A DNA stretch of 62,484 nt, taken from the NCBI GenBank assembly GCA_017621735.1, contig JAGASM010000031.1, positions 1-62,484 on the forward strand. The letters are read 5' to 3'. Positions 33,599-42,653 of the stretch are shown one piece after another. The stretch comes from Clostridia bacterium. GTDB taxonomy: Bacteria > Bacillota > Clostridia > Christensenellales > Borkfalkiaceae. The position numbers were made by a program, and so were the translations under genes. The notes beneath the pieces are model-generated. The model saw only the letters and a list, made by a program, of their open reading frames with translations. It had not been told where the DNA came from and ran no database searches. Position 1 is the first letter of the stretch; every line of letters starts with the position of its first letter.

Positions 33599-34561
33599 TT
33601 ACGGCAGGGGGGGGGTACTTTGTTTGCGTAAACGGTAAGCGCGCGGAGAGGAGCCCGTCTTTTGTTTGAAGATGTTCGAAAAGTAATATTCGTCCGCAAA
33701 TCCAAGCCGTTCGGCGATTTCGTGTACCCGCATAGGCGTAGAGGAGAGCAACCGTTTTGCGACGGAAACCTTTTTTTCGAGTAAATAATGATAGGGCGTT
33801 GCGCCGAAATACTTTTTAAATTCCCGCGTCATTTGCGATTTGGAAACGTTGAGTTCCTTCGTCAATTCCTCTACCGTTACTTTTCGGTAAATTGCCATAT
33901 CGAGGGCGTCTTTTACCAAAATGGCTACGTGCGAGGCGCGGGCGTTTTCTTTCGACCGCTTTGCGAGCGTCGTAACGAGGCGGAATAAGATATCGGAAAT
34001 CTTCAAAAACACGACGTCGTTATCCGAACTTTCCTGCGCGACGGCGAGGAGTTCTTCAAAGAGGGGACGGCATCCCGAGTTGGGGAAAACGACTTGATCG
34101 CTTAACCCGTAAGCGGCAAAAATATCGGCAAAAATCCCGCTGAAAAAGTTGATCCAAATTTTTTCGTACGGGCGCTTTTCGTCCGCGCCGTATTTGTGCT
34201 TTGTCCCCGGTTGTAAAATATAGACGCAATCATCAGAAACGGAATAGGTGCGATCGTTTTGATGGATATACCCTTCGCCGCGGCAAACGTATTCCACAAT
34301 AAAGTAGTCGGCGTGCTTGCGTTCGATAAAGTACTTTTTGTCAGGGTGGGTGATGCCGATCGTTTCCACGCGCAAAGGGTACTCTTTTGCGGGATCGTAA
34401 GTAAAGTATAAAATCTCCTCACGGGAAATGCTCCCGTAACGGATATTTTCTTTCGGATCGACCACTTTTTTGTATTGATATTGTTGCATAATCGCAAATA
34501 ATCCCCTTGAAAAACGTAGAATATGCGACGAATCCTCATTCCGCTTTTGATTTTCTCGCAT
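33599..34561 (-). CDS. AraC-family transcriptional regulator
   Basis: About 320 residues: an N-terminal cupin-like sugar-sensing domain (VEYVCRGEGYIHQNDRTYSV, then CVYILQPGTKHKY) and a C-terminal double helix-turn-helix (VTVEELTKELNVSKSQMTREFKKYFG and VHEIAERLGFADEYYFSNIFKQKTG). It likely controls the divergent GH31 gene in response to a sugar. The longest frame reaches 34609 but would start upstream of its own -10, so ATG 34561 is chosen; ATG 34489 with AGGGGA is a second option. Promoter boxes of the two divergent genes overlap, allowing joint control. Confidence 0.88.
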   Translation of the reverse strand: MRENQKRNEDSSHILRFSRGLFAIMQQYQYKKVVDPKENIRYGSISREEILYFTYDPAKEYPLRVETIGITHPDKKYFIERKHADYFIVEYVCRGEGYIHQNDRTYSVSDDCVYILQPGTKHKYGADEKRPYEKIWINFFSGIFADIFAAYGLSDQVVFPNSGCRPLFEELLAVAQESSDNDVVFLKISDILFRLVTTLAKRSKENARASHVAILVKDALDMAIYRKVTVEELTKELNVSKSQMTREFKKYFGATPYHYLLEKKVSVAKRLLSSTPMRVHEIAERLGFADEYYFSNIFKQKTGSSPRAYRLRKQSTPPLP

Positions 34562-34588
34562 TGTTTCCCGCCATGACGATATTATAAT
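34561..34588 (+). promoter_or_regulatory. Possible divergent promoter of the GH31 gene
   Basis: -35 TTGTTT (34561-34566), 16-bp spacer, -10 TATAAT (34583-34588). Its -10 overlaps the -10 of the AraC promoter on the other strand through the near-palindrome ATTATAATATAAT. Confidence 0.4.
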
Positions 34589-34609
34589 ATAATCAACGGA
34601 AATTGTCAA
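34581..34609 (-). promoter_or_regulatory. Promoter of the AraC-type gene
   Basis: Minus strand: -35 TTGACA (34609-34604), 17-bp spacer, -10 TATAAT (34586-34581). Perfect boxes. Confidence 0.8.
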
Positions 34610-34665
34610 TGAGGGATTTTGCTGTTTTTCCCTAAAAAATCGGCGAGGATATCGGAGGAATTTGC

Positions 34666-37600
34666 ATGAATAAAAAATTGATCGGATGTTTTACCGCACT
34701 CAGCGCGCTTTGCATGGCGAGCGGCATTTTTGTCGGCTGCGCAGGGGACGACCCTATTATCCCGCCCCCGAGCGGAGGGGATAATCCGCTCCCTGAAGAA
34801 CCGCCTCAAGTGGAGGTGGAAATTGAAGAGTCGAAAGGGGAACTTTCGGAAATCACCGTCGGGAGCGTTCGCGTACAACTTTTGTCCGATACGCTCGTCC
34901 GCATTGAAAACGAAGGCCCCAAAGGATTTGAGGATAGGGCAAGTTACGTCGTAAACAACCGCTACGACTGGAACAAGACGGAATATACGCTTTCGCAAGA
35001 AAACGGAAACGTCTCCATTCAAACGGCGCAATATACGGTCGTCATTCCCTACGAAGGGCAGGCGGAAGATACGTACGTAACGGACGAAACGGGCGAAGTG
35101 CTTTGGCGGTATTCGGACGCAGGCGAAACGGGAACGAACGTCTATCTTCCCAGCCCGTCCGACGCGTTGAAGAGTTGGTACTTTACCGACAGTCCCCGCG
35201 TCATTCCCTCGCCGTACGGATATTCGGACGTCGCAGGGCCTGCATTGCAGGGTTGGGACTTCGGCAACAACGCGACGGACGCGTTCGTATTTTTGCCGCA
35301 AGGGGATTATCATCAGTTTTGCCTTGATTATACCGCTTTGACGGGGGAATCGGAAATGGTTACCCTGCAAATGCTCGGTTTTTGGGATTCGCGTTGGTAT
35401 GCATACAGTTCGGAAACGGCATTGCAACAAATTCGCGATTATACGGAGAAAGGGTATAGCATCGACGTTCTCGTCATCGATACCGACTGGCGGGATGCAA
35501 GTTCGGGCGTCGGATACGAGATCAACACGCAACTTTTCCCCGATATGGCGGAATTTTTGGAAGATTGCCACGACCTCGGCGTGAACGTCGTATTCAACGA
35601 CCACCCCGAGCCTGCGACCAAAGGCAACGGTCTTGACAAGGACGAGGTTGCTTTCCGTAACGAAAAATTGACGCTCCTCCTTTCGCTGGGACTTGACTAT
35701 TGGTGGTACGACAGAAACTGGCACGTTGCGCTCAATTCGTTTAGCCCCGACGTATCCGTTTTCGCGTTCGGTATGTACGCATATCAATGGATCACGAACG
35801 ATTATTTAGAAAGCATTGCCGACCTCAACGAGTATGCGGAACGTGCGCTCATCATGGGCAACGTCGACGGGTGCTTGCACGGAAAATGGAATTACGCGTC
35901 CGACCTTTCGGCGCACCGCTACTCCATTCAATGGACGGGGGACATCGGCGCGGATACGGCGGCGCTCAGTCAAGAAATTTATGCGTCCGTCTTCGGCGGG
36001 GCGGAAGTAGGGCTTCCGTACATGTCGTCGGATATCGGCGGGCATACGCAGCCGGTTACCGATACCATGTACACCCGTTGGATTCAATACGGCGCACTTT
36101 CGACCATTTGCCGCGTGCACTGTACGCATGCCGATTATATCGGGCAAGTGGGAAGAATGCCTTGGCTGTACGGTGAAACGGCGGAAGAAGTTACGCATAC
36201 CTATCTCGATATGCGTTACCGCTTACTTCCTCTTTACTATTATCTCGCACACGAAAACTACGAAACGGGACTCCCCGTCATGCGTCGGTTGGATATCGAA
36301 TATCCCGACTATATCGAGTCGCAACGCAACGACGAATACCTTCTCGGCGATTACGTACTCGTTGCCCCGCTCACGGAGGGAACGCCCAACTTCCCCGTTG
36401 TGGAAAGTCGGCTCACGCACGAAGACGGCACGTCGAGCGCTCCCGGGTTAAAAGCGCAATATTATGCAAGCAGCGACTGGACGGGCACGCCGACGGAAAA
36501 AATCGACCGCAATATCGGATTCGACTGGGGTACGGGCGGACCGAGCGGGTTCGGCGCGGACAATTTCTCCATCCGTTGGACGGGAAACATTACCATCGGC
36601 GATAGACCTGCGGCACTCAGTTTCTTTGCGGACGACGCGGTGCTCGTCTATTTGGACGGCGAACTCGTCATCGACGGTTCGGACGTTTACGACAATTATT
36701 TGTCCACCGACGTCCTTCAAGCGAACAGAACGTACGAATTAGAAGTCAAATACGCCGAATTCGGCGGAAACGCGCACGTCTATATGTATTACGTAGAACA
36801 GACGTCGCAAACGAACTATAAAAACGAACGCACGGTATTTATTCCCGACGGCACGTGGATCGACGTTTGGTCGGGCGATCGGTTTGTAGGTCCCAACACC
36901 TATACCGTATCGCACGGGATTAAAACTTCTCCCATCTTCGTCCGCGAAGGATCGCTCATCGCGCTTGCACCCAACATGGTCAACACGAGCGAGAAAGATT
37001 GGAGCGAACTTGCGCTTGAAATTTATCCTTCCGCAAACTACGGGGCAAATATCACCTTGTACGAAGACGACGTAACCACCGTCGCGTACAAGGATGGAAA
37101 ATTCCGCACGACGGATATTTCGATGACGTTTGACGCGTCGAAGAAGACGCTCACCGTTACCATCGACGGGGCGAAAGGGACGTTTGAAGGCGCGCGTGCG
37201 TTTGAGGACAGAATGTGGAATCTCCGCTTGCACCTCAATTCCGAATGGGGAGAACCGACGAAGGTTAAACTCAACGGAAAGTTGACGAGCGGGAGCATTA
37301 TCGCACAATCGGACGACGCAAAGCCGTTTGCATTTACGGGCGCGGCGCTCGATTCCGACTTATATCTTCTTTCCTTTGAAGGAAAGGTTGCAGACAGTTA
37401 CGTCGTAGAATTCTCCTTTGCGGAAGTAACCGAAACGGAACGCAACGAAGCGTACGACGACACGGCGGTTCCGTTTGAACTCAAATTTGAAGAGGCGGGC
37501 TCTTCCGTCGACCTCGCTGCAAACGGCAGCATCGACTGGATCTCCTTCGGCGAAGACAACGAAAGTTTGTACCTGCAAAAAGAGGGCGGAAGCGTATTCT

Positions 37601-39090
37601 CCTTCCCCACCTCTTACGATACGGCATGGCGCTCCAACGATAACTTCCTCATGAAGTATTTGGACGGCGGCGTTACCGCGATGGGCGGGATCTCCTCGCA
37701 AAAGGATTTTGCAATGGAAATCGCAACGGCGGACACTCCCGCGTTCTACGTTTTCTACGTCGGCGGAAACAAATGCACGGTAAAATTTACCGTCCGCGAC
37801 CGTGCGGGCAACGTGCAAACGGTTACCTTTGGGAACATTGAAGATTCGTTCATGCAACGGGTTGTCATCGAATGCACGCAACCTGTAGAAAGTTCTCTCT
37901 ATATCACCTATTCCGTCCGCGCGAGCGAACCGAACGGCACGGGCACTTATACCTCGTTGAGTATGCTTTGCGCATACGCGGGCGTGGAAGTTCCCGAGGT
38001 TTCGGACGGCGAGGACGTAAACGTAACGGCGAGCGTCGAATCTTCCGTATTCCCTCCTTCCAAGGTGAACTTGTCCGAGGCGGGCGCGGCGTTTGACGAA
38101 GCGACGATGGACTGGTGGCACTTCTCCGAACTCGATGGCGCGCGCGTTGTACAGCGCATGAAAGGAACGGCGATCGAAAACGTAATTTTCCGCGAACAAA
38201 GAGCATTCTACGATTACGCGGCGCAAATTTCTTATTACGACGGCTTGGAAAACGGCGCGCATACCGGCTCGACGAACGGAACTTGCTCCTCAGGTTCGAT
38301 TACCGTAAACGTTACGGTAACGCCCGACGTCAAACATATCGTTTTATATACGGGTGCATGGCGCGCGACCAACACGGTTGACGTGTACACGCAAGCGGGA
38401 ACGCTTCTTGCAAGAAACGATTCCTTTACGGCGGGCGAATCTTCCGCACCCCGTGCCGTAACGGTTGCGGTCGACGCGGAAGAGGAAGCAAAACTCATCA
38501 TCATCATCCGTTCGACGAACGAAGGAAGCGGCGGCAACGTTTCTCTTGCGGGGATTGCGGTAACGGGAACGTATTCAGAAGATGCGGCGGTTACCCTTTC
38601 GTACGAAGGAAAAACGGCGGCAACGGGCGACGTCGATATCTCCTTGAATGCGATCGACTGGAAACACCTCGGCGCAAGCGCGGAAAAGACGGGCGCGGAC
38701 AATATCGTTTCTTTGCAAACGAGCGGTTGGACGACCGGGTTTAACGACTATCCCGCAACCCTTTCTTACACGGATACGGCGGGCAGCGACAGCGGACTTA
38801 CCTCGGGCATCGCGGGCGACTACATTCGTTTTAACGTAGCGGTTGACGAAAACACGTCGGCGCTTCGGCTGTATGCGGGCGTGTACGACGCGACGGCAAA
38901 TATCGCCATCCTCGACTCCTCGGGCAGAATGCTTTACGCGGGTGCTCTTCATACGGCAACGGGTACGTTCGATTGCTTCTTCTTCGACTTTGCCATTGAG
39001 GCGGAAGGGGAAGAAACGATCACCGTCGTCTATTCCAAGGGCGGTTCGGGAAGCGGCAATGCGGGAATTTCCGCAATCGTATTACAATAA
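34666..39090 (+). CDS. GH31 alpha-glycosidase lipoprotein with inserted PA14 and three C-terminal modules
   Basis: A 1474-residue surface lipoprotein (lipobox ending FVG-Cys25, Pro/Gly linker). The GH31 N-terminal beta domain is at about 55-200. The TIM barrel follows with nucleophile Asp349 (YWWYDRNW, in place of the usual WxDMNE) and acid/base Asp426 (RYSIQWTGD), then SSDIGGH. A PA14 domain (about 593-712, starting GLKAQYYASSDW) is inserted between the barrel and the C-terminal beta domain, which resumes at FIPDGTWIDVWSG. Three copies of an unrecognised module of 170-190 residues follow (about 929, 1118 and 1309 onward), two with an AIDWKHLG/TMDWWHF-type start. Likely role: trimming alpha-linked glucosyl or xylosyl residues. 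SD GGAGG. The AraC-type regulator is divergent. Confidence 0.85.
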   Translation: MNKKLIGCFTALSALCMASGIFVGCAGDDPIIPPPSGGDNPLPEEPPQVEVEIEESKGELSEITVGSVRVQLLSDTLVRIENEGPKGFEDRASYVVNNRYDWNKTEYTLSQENGNVSIQTAQYTVVIPYEGQAEDTYVTDETGEVLWRYSDAGETGTNVYLPSPSDALKSWYFTDSPRVIPSPYGYSDVAGPALQGWDFGNNATDAFVFLPQGDYHQFCLDYTALTGESEMVTLQMLGFWDSRWYAYSSETALQQIRDYTEKGYSIDVLVIDTDWRDASSGVGYEINTQLFPDMAEFLEDCHDLGVNVVFNDHPEPATKGNGLDKDEVAFRNEKLTLLLSLGLDYWWYDRNWHVALNSFSPDVSVFAFGMYAYQWITNDYLESIADLNEYAERALIMGNVDGCLHGKWNYASDLSAHRYSIQWTGDIGADTAALSQEIYASVFGGAEVGLPYMSSDIGGHTQPVTDTMYTRWIQYGALSTICRVHCTHADYIGQVGRMPWLYGETAEEVTHTYLDMRYRLLPLYYYLAHENYETGLPVMRRLDIEYPDYIESQRNDEYLLGDYVLVAPLTEGTPNFPVVESRLTHEDGTSSAPGLKAQYYASSDWTGTPTEKIDRNIGFDWGTGGPSGFGADNFSIRWTGNITIGDRPAALSFFADDAVLVYLDGELVIDGSDVYDNYLSTDVLQANRTYELEVKYAEFGGNAHVYMYYVEQTSQTNYKNERTVFIPDGTWIDVWSGDRFVGPNTYTVSHGIKTSPIFVREGSLIALAPNMVNTSEKDWSELALEIYPSANYGANITLYEDDVTTVAYKDGKFRTTDISMTFDASKKTLTVTIDGAKGTFEGARAFEDRMWNLRLHLNSEWGEPTKVKLNGKLTSGSIIAQSDDAKPFAFTGAALDSDLYLLSFEGKVADSYVVEFSFAEVTETERNEAYDDTAVPFELKFEEAGSSVDLAANGSIDWISFGEDNESLYLQKEGGSVFSFPTSYDTAWRSNDNFLMKYLDGGVTAMGGISSQKDFAMEIATADTPAFYVFYVGGNKCTVKFTVRDRAGNVQTVTFGNIEDSFMQRVVIECTQPVESSLYITYSVRASEPNGTGTYTSLSMLCAYAGVEVPEVSDGEDVNVTASVESSVFPPSKVNLSEAGAAFDEATMDWWHFSELDGARVVQRMKGTAIENVIFREQRAFYDYAAQISYYDGLENGAHTGSTNGTCSSGSITVNVTVTPDVKHIVLYTGAWRATNTVDVYTQAGTLLARNDSFTAGESSAPRAVTVAVDAEEEAKLIIIIRSTNEGSGGNVSLAGIAVTGTYSEDAAVTLSYEGKTAATGDVDISLNAIDWKHLGASAEKTGADNIVSLQTSGWTTGFNDYPATLSYTDTAGSDSGLTSGIAGDYIRFNVAVDENTSALRLYAGVYDATANIAILDSSGRMLYAGALHTATGTFDCFFFDFAIEAEGEETITVVYSKGGSGSGNAGISAIVLQ

Positions 39091-39131
39091 GGCAAAATCG
39101 GTTTAACCGAAAATAAAATAAGGGGTATGTT

Positions 39132-41126
39132 ATGAAAAACGTATTTAAGAAAACGGCAACCATGTTACTTGCCATGACGATGCTCATCGGCACGACGGCT
39201 TGCGGCGAAGAACCTGAGCCTACGCCCGGTCCCGGTCCCGACGGACCTCCCGTAGAGCAGGGAACGACGTATGCACTCAACGTAACGAGCGTTTCTCTTG
39301 AAGAGGGAGAAACCAAGCAACTCACCGTAACCGCAACGCCCGAAGAAGAATTCGAAGCGACGTATGCGTCCTCTGCGGAAGCAGTTGCAACCGTATCCGA
39401 AAGCGGACTTATCACCGCGGTTTCCGCAGGCACGGCGACGATCACCGTAACCATCGGCGAAGAAACGCTCACCTGCGCGGTTACCGTTACGGCGGCGCCC
39501 ATCGAATACAGTTACGCACTCAACGTGAATACGTGTTCGATCGAAGAAGAACAAACCAGACAGTTGACGGTTATGGTCGATCCCGATAAAGAAATCGAGC
39601 CCGAATTCGTTTCGAGCGACGACGATATCGCAACCGTATCCGAAAGCGGTTTGATTACGGGCGTTTCCGAAGGTACGGCGACGATTACCGTAACCGTAGA
39701 CGGCGAAACGCTTACCTGCGCGGTTACCGTTACGCCCAAGCCCATTCAATATTCTTACGCGCTCAATAAGAGCACGGCGACCATCGTCCTCGGCGAAACG
39801 GATACGCTTACCGTAACCGCAACGCCCGAAAAGGCGGACATCGACGTCGATTACGATTCGGAAAACGAAGCAATCGCAACCGTATCGTCGACGGGCGTCG
39901 TTACGGCGGTCGGCGCGGGTGAAACGCGCATTGTCGTCGTTGCGGACGGTTCCGAACCGATGTACTGCACGGTTACCGTTACGGCGGACGTTGCAGCAAC
40001 GGTCAGCGCGGAAGACGGAGCGGGTAAGTCGGTAGTACTTGAAGACGCGGACGATACGCTCGATACCCTCTATTGGGAAAAGTACAACGGTTGGGGATCG
40101 CCCAGAGCGCTCAACACGGCGGACATCATCGACAGCAACGCGGCAAACCTTCCCGGCGGATTTGGCGACTATATGGTAGGCTTTACGTGGAATTATTTCG
40201 GCGAAAACAGTATGCAAGAGGCGGATAAACACGACGGAAAGCATACGGAAAACGGCGTGGACGGCGCGGAAATCGTTTCTACGATTACGGTAGACGAAAA
40301 CGTCAAGGCAATTCGCGTTTATACAGGTGCATGGAATGCAACCAACACGACCACCCTTTACTGGAACGACGCGGTCATCGCACAGGCAGAGCCCTTTACG
40401 GCAGGCGGCGCATCCGTTGCAAAAGTAATCACCTTTGCGGTCGACGTAGAAAAGGCGACGACGGTCAAAGTCGTATCCAAGGCATCGGCACCGACAGGCG
40501 GCAACGTTTCCATCGCGGCAACCGTTGTGCTCGGCACGGCAGTAACGCCTGAAACGGCAACCACGAGCGTCCAAGTTACCAAAACGGAAATGACGGGCAT
40601 CGACAATCATTCGTATAACCTTACGACGGTTGGAACGAAAGACTGGTACTACCTCAACTTCGAAAACCAAGGTACGGACAGAAAGGCGCAAAACGGCGGA
40701 AATATTAACGTCGACAAGATGGAATTCTTCGGCAACCCCGGCAACGAATGGGATTACAAGTCCCTCTTCACTTGGACGGACGGCACGACGTGGGCAACGA
40801 ACGGAAACGATTCGGACACGAGCGGGCGCGGAACGAACAACATGAAGCGCGCGGATTGCTATATTGACATTCCCGTTGCAGTATCTTCCGAAGTAAACAA
40901 GGTAACCATTTGGGTAGGCGGATGGCAATCCACTTATCACCTTGCAATCGTAGATTCCAAGGGCAACCTTCTCTATAACGAAAAGGTGGCGGATAAGGTA
41001 GACGGTTCGACGTTCGCATACATGGTAGAAGCGGAAATTACGGCGACGGAAAACGAAGAAATTCGCTTTGTCCTTTATAAGCAAGACGGCACGAATATCT
41101 CGGTTTCGGCAATCGCGGTTTCCTAA
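39132..41126 (+). CDS. Lipoprotein with three Big_2 Ig-like domains and two binding-type modules
   Basis: A 664-residue lipoprotein (TTA-Cys24, then P-G-P linker). Three bacterial Ig-like Big_2 domains follow (about 47-122, 127-205, 210-285), each with the pattern VSLEEGETKQLTVTATP...VATVSESGLITAVSAGTATITV. Two modules of about 180 residues close the protein (about 295-470 and 478-664) and resemble the C-terminal modules of the GH31 protein (RVYTGAWNATNT here, VLYTGAWRATNT there). No catalytic motif. Probably a stalked glycan-binding partner of the GH31 enzyme. SD AAGGGG; 42 bases after GH31, separated only by a weak CGGTT/AACCG hairpin, so likely co-transcribed. Confidence 0.8.
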   Translation: MKNVFKKTATMLLAMTMLIGTTACGEEPEPTPGPGPDGPPVEQGTTYALNVTSVSLEEGETKQLTVTATPEEEFEATYASSAEAVATVSESGLITAVSAGTATITVTIGEETLTCAVTVTAAPIEYSYALNVNTCSIEEEQTRQLTVMVDPDKEIEPEFVSSDDDIATVSESGLITGVSEGTATITVTVDGETLTCAVTVTPKPIQYSYALNKSTATIVLGETDTLTVTATPEKADIDVDYDSENEAIATVSSTGVVTAVGAGETRIVVVADGSEPMYCTVTVTADVAATVSAEDGAGKSVVLEDADDTLDTLYWEKYNGWGSPRALNTADIIDSNAANLPGGFGDYMVGFTWNYFGENSMQEADKHDGKHTENGVDGAEIVSTITVDENVKAIRVYTGAWNATNTTTLYWNDAVIAQAEPFTAGGASVAKVITFAVDVEKATTVKVVSKASAPTGGNVSIAATVVLGTAVTPETATTSVQVTKTEMTGIDNHSYNLTTVGTKDWYYLNFENQGTDRKAQNGGNINVDKMEFFGNPGNEWDYKSLFTWTDGTTWATNGNDSDTSGRGTNNMKRADCYIDIPVAVSSEVNKVTIWVGGWQSTYHLAIVDSKGNLLYNEKVADKVDGSTFAYMVEAEITATENEEIRFVLYKQDGTNISVSAIAVS

Positions 41127-41136
41127 AAATGAAACG

Positions 41137-41169
41137 ACACCCCTCGCATGAGCGAGGGGTGTTTTTTTT
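41137..41169 (+). terminator. Terminator of the GH31/Big_2 operon
   Basis: Stem ACACCCCTCGC/GCGAGGGGTGT (41137-41162) plus a run of eight T. Confidence 0.85.
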
Positions 41170-41183
41170 CGTTATACAATAAA

Positions 41184-41208
41184 AGCGCCCCGCATTTTGC
41201 GGGGCGCT
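41184..41208 (-). terminator. Terminator of the small membrane protein gene
   Basis: Stem AGCGCCCCGCA/TGCGGGGCGCT at 41184-41208 with AAAA before it (U-run on the minus strand), next to the stop at 41213. Confidence 0.7.
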
Positions 41209-41212
41209 ACCG

Positions 41213-41626
41213 TTAAGAAGTAGTGCCTGTAAAGAGAGGGAAAACAAAGATGAGGATCAAATAGGTTACGACGGGAAGGGCGATAAACGTGATAAAGTAT
41301 GCCACAGAACCCTTACCGCCTTGCCCGCGTTTGACGGCGAGGGCGGAAAGCACCAAGCCGATAATGGACAAAACGATGGGAACGGGGTAGAAGATCGAGC
41401 CGAATATAATTACAATAATCGTCAAGAACATCGCCGCGCTAAGTTGAGCGTTTTCCGATTCGCCGTAAAGTTCCGTAAAAAATCCAATGACAAACCACGC
41501 GGTAATCGCAAGATAAGCAACCATGGCTAAAATTTTCAAAACGAGGATCGCTTTCGAGCGTTTGGTGGATTTCGGCAACGGGTTCGGTTGCAATTCATCC
41601 GTCATGTTCGGTTCAAATTCATTCAT
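41213..41626 (-). CDS. Small membrane protein of unknown function
   Basis: A 137-residue protein with a polar N-terminal tail (about 25 residues) and three hydrophobic helices (about 27-50, 65-92, 107-132). The region between helices 2 and 3 has SALAVKRGQGGKGSVAY, reminiscent of DUF4190/DUF4064-type small membrane proteins. SD AAGGAG before ATG 41626. It lies between the two sugar clusters with its own terminator and no obvious partner. Confidence 0.65.
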   Translation of the reverse strand: MNEFEPNMTDELQPNPLPKSTKRSKAILVLKILAMVAYLAITAWFVIGFFTELYGESENAQLSAAMFLTIIVIIFGSIFYPVPIVLSIIGLVLSALAVKRGQGGKGSVAYFITFIALPVVTYLILIFVFPLFTGTTS

Positions 41627-41705
41627 AACGTAATACTCCTTATTTTATTTATTTTGTAATTTGTTACAAACGCCTTAAAAGAGGGGCGTTGCAGATTTCA
41701 CCCGC

Positions 41706-42491
41706 CTATTTTGTCGGGCGTTCGTTGGGGGGAGGAATAAAAAATTTCGCACTTTTAATTTCCCGATAGTCGGTGGGGGAGATGCCGTACTTGGAAAAAA
41801 ATGCCCGATAGAACACGGAATATTCTTCAAAACCGACCATTTCGGAAACGGTATTGATGGGATACGAGGTAGAAACGAGCAGTTTACACGCCTTATCCAA
41901 GCGGTAATCCATCAAATAGCGGTGTGGCGTTTTGCCGTAGGTAGAACGGAAGAGATAAATAATCTGGTTTTTCGTGAGAAAAAAGGCTTTCCCGATGTCC
42001 TCAAGCGTAATGCGGTGCATGTAGTTTTGGAGCAAATAGGAGCGGACGTTGTCGGCAAGCGAGTCGTCGTTTTGCTGTTTTGCAAGTTCGGATAAAATAG
42101 CAAAAAACCATCGCTGATATTCGAGCGCGGGCGCTTCGATTCCCAAATCTTCTATTTTTTTGACGTACTTTGAAATGTGTTCTTCGTTGAATTTTCCGCG
42201 GATCGGTAGGTGTCCGCCCTCGCGGAAGAAGCCGTGGAAATGAATAAAATAGTAGTTGGGGATATCGCTTTCTTCCCGCCCTTCCTGTACGAGCGAGGCG
42301 CGTTGTAAATAGTACTCGCCTGCGGAAAGTTGAATTCTCGTTCCGTTTTCCCAAAAACGCAAGGTGCCTTTCCGCATGAGAATGAGCACGTCTTCGTCAA
42401 AAATGCGGTCCATATGCCGTTCTTGCGGCAAAAACTGACGGCTATTTGAATAAACGTACTGCGGCGGACGGTTAAAACACAGTCCTATCAT
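41706..42491 (-). CDS. AraC-family transcriptional regulator
   Basis: A 261-residue regulator with an N-terminal cupin-like domain (VLILMRKGTLRFWENGTRIQLSAGEYY, shown here only as the region around residues 35-60) and a C-terminal AraC double helix-turn-helix (ITLEDIGKAFFLTKNQIIYLFRSTYG segment and INTVSEMVGFEEYSVFYRAFFSKYG segment). Transcribed away from the GH127/ABC importer operon with promoters back to back in 160 bp, so it is the likely sugar-responsive regulator of that operon. ATG 42491 with a G-rich SD (GGGGGGAA). Confidence 0.88.
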   Translation of the reverse strand: MIGLCFNRPPQYVYSNSRQFLPQERHMDRIFDEDVLILMRKGTLRFWENGTRIQLSAGEYYLQRASLVQEGREESDIPNYYFIHFHGFFREGGHLPIRGKFNEEHISKYVKKIEDLGIEAPALEYQRWFFAILSELAKQQNDDSLADNVRSYLLQNYMHRITLEDIGKAFFLTKNQIIYLFRSTYGKTPHRYLMDYRLDKACKLLVSTSYPINTVSEMVGFEEYSVFYRAFFSKYGISPTDYREIKSAKFFIPPPNERPTK

Positions 42492-42517
42492 AAACGGATT
42501 CCCCCCGTTTTTTCTTT

Positions 42518-42546
42518 ATTTTATCATACTTTTTTACTTTTTGCAA
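42518..42546 (-). promoter_or_regulatory. Promoter of the second AraC-type gene
   Basis: Minus strand: -35 TTGCAA (42546-42541), 17-bp spacer, -10 TAAAAT (42523-42518). Confidence 0.65.
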
Positions 42547-42567
42547 TGCCTAAATAAATTTTTGTTA

Positions 42568-42595
42568 TTGCAAAAAACGGAAAACATGTTACAAT
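42568..42595 (+). promoter_or_regulatory. Promoter of the GH127/ABC importer operon
   Basis: -35 TTGCAA (42568-42573), 16-bp spacer, -10 TACAAT (42590-42595). Predicted start near 42602. The TTGCAA sites at 42541 and 42568, 27 bp apart, could also be operator half-sites. Confidence 0.55.
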
Positions 42596-42653
42596 AATAA
42601 AAAAGTGGAAGAAATCGACTTTCCTATCAAAGCAACAAGTGAGCGATCAAGTT

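Noticed and set aside
39165..41084. 639-codon minus-strand frame over the Big_2 lipoprotein
   Set aside because: Shadow of the repetitive Big_2 coding sequence; no SD and no domain.
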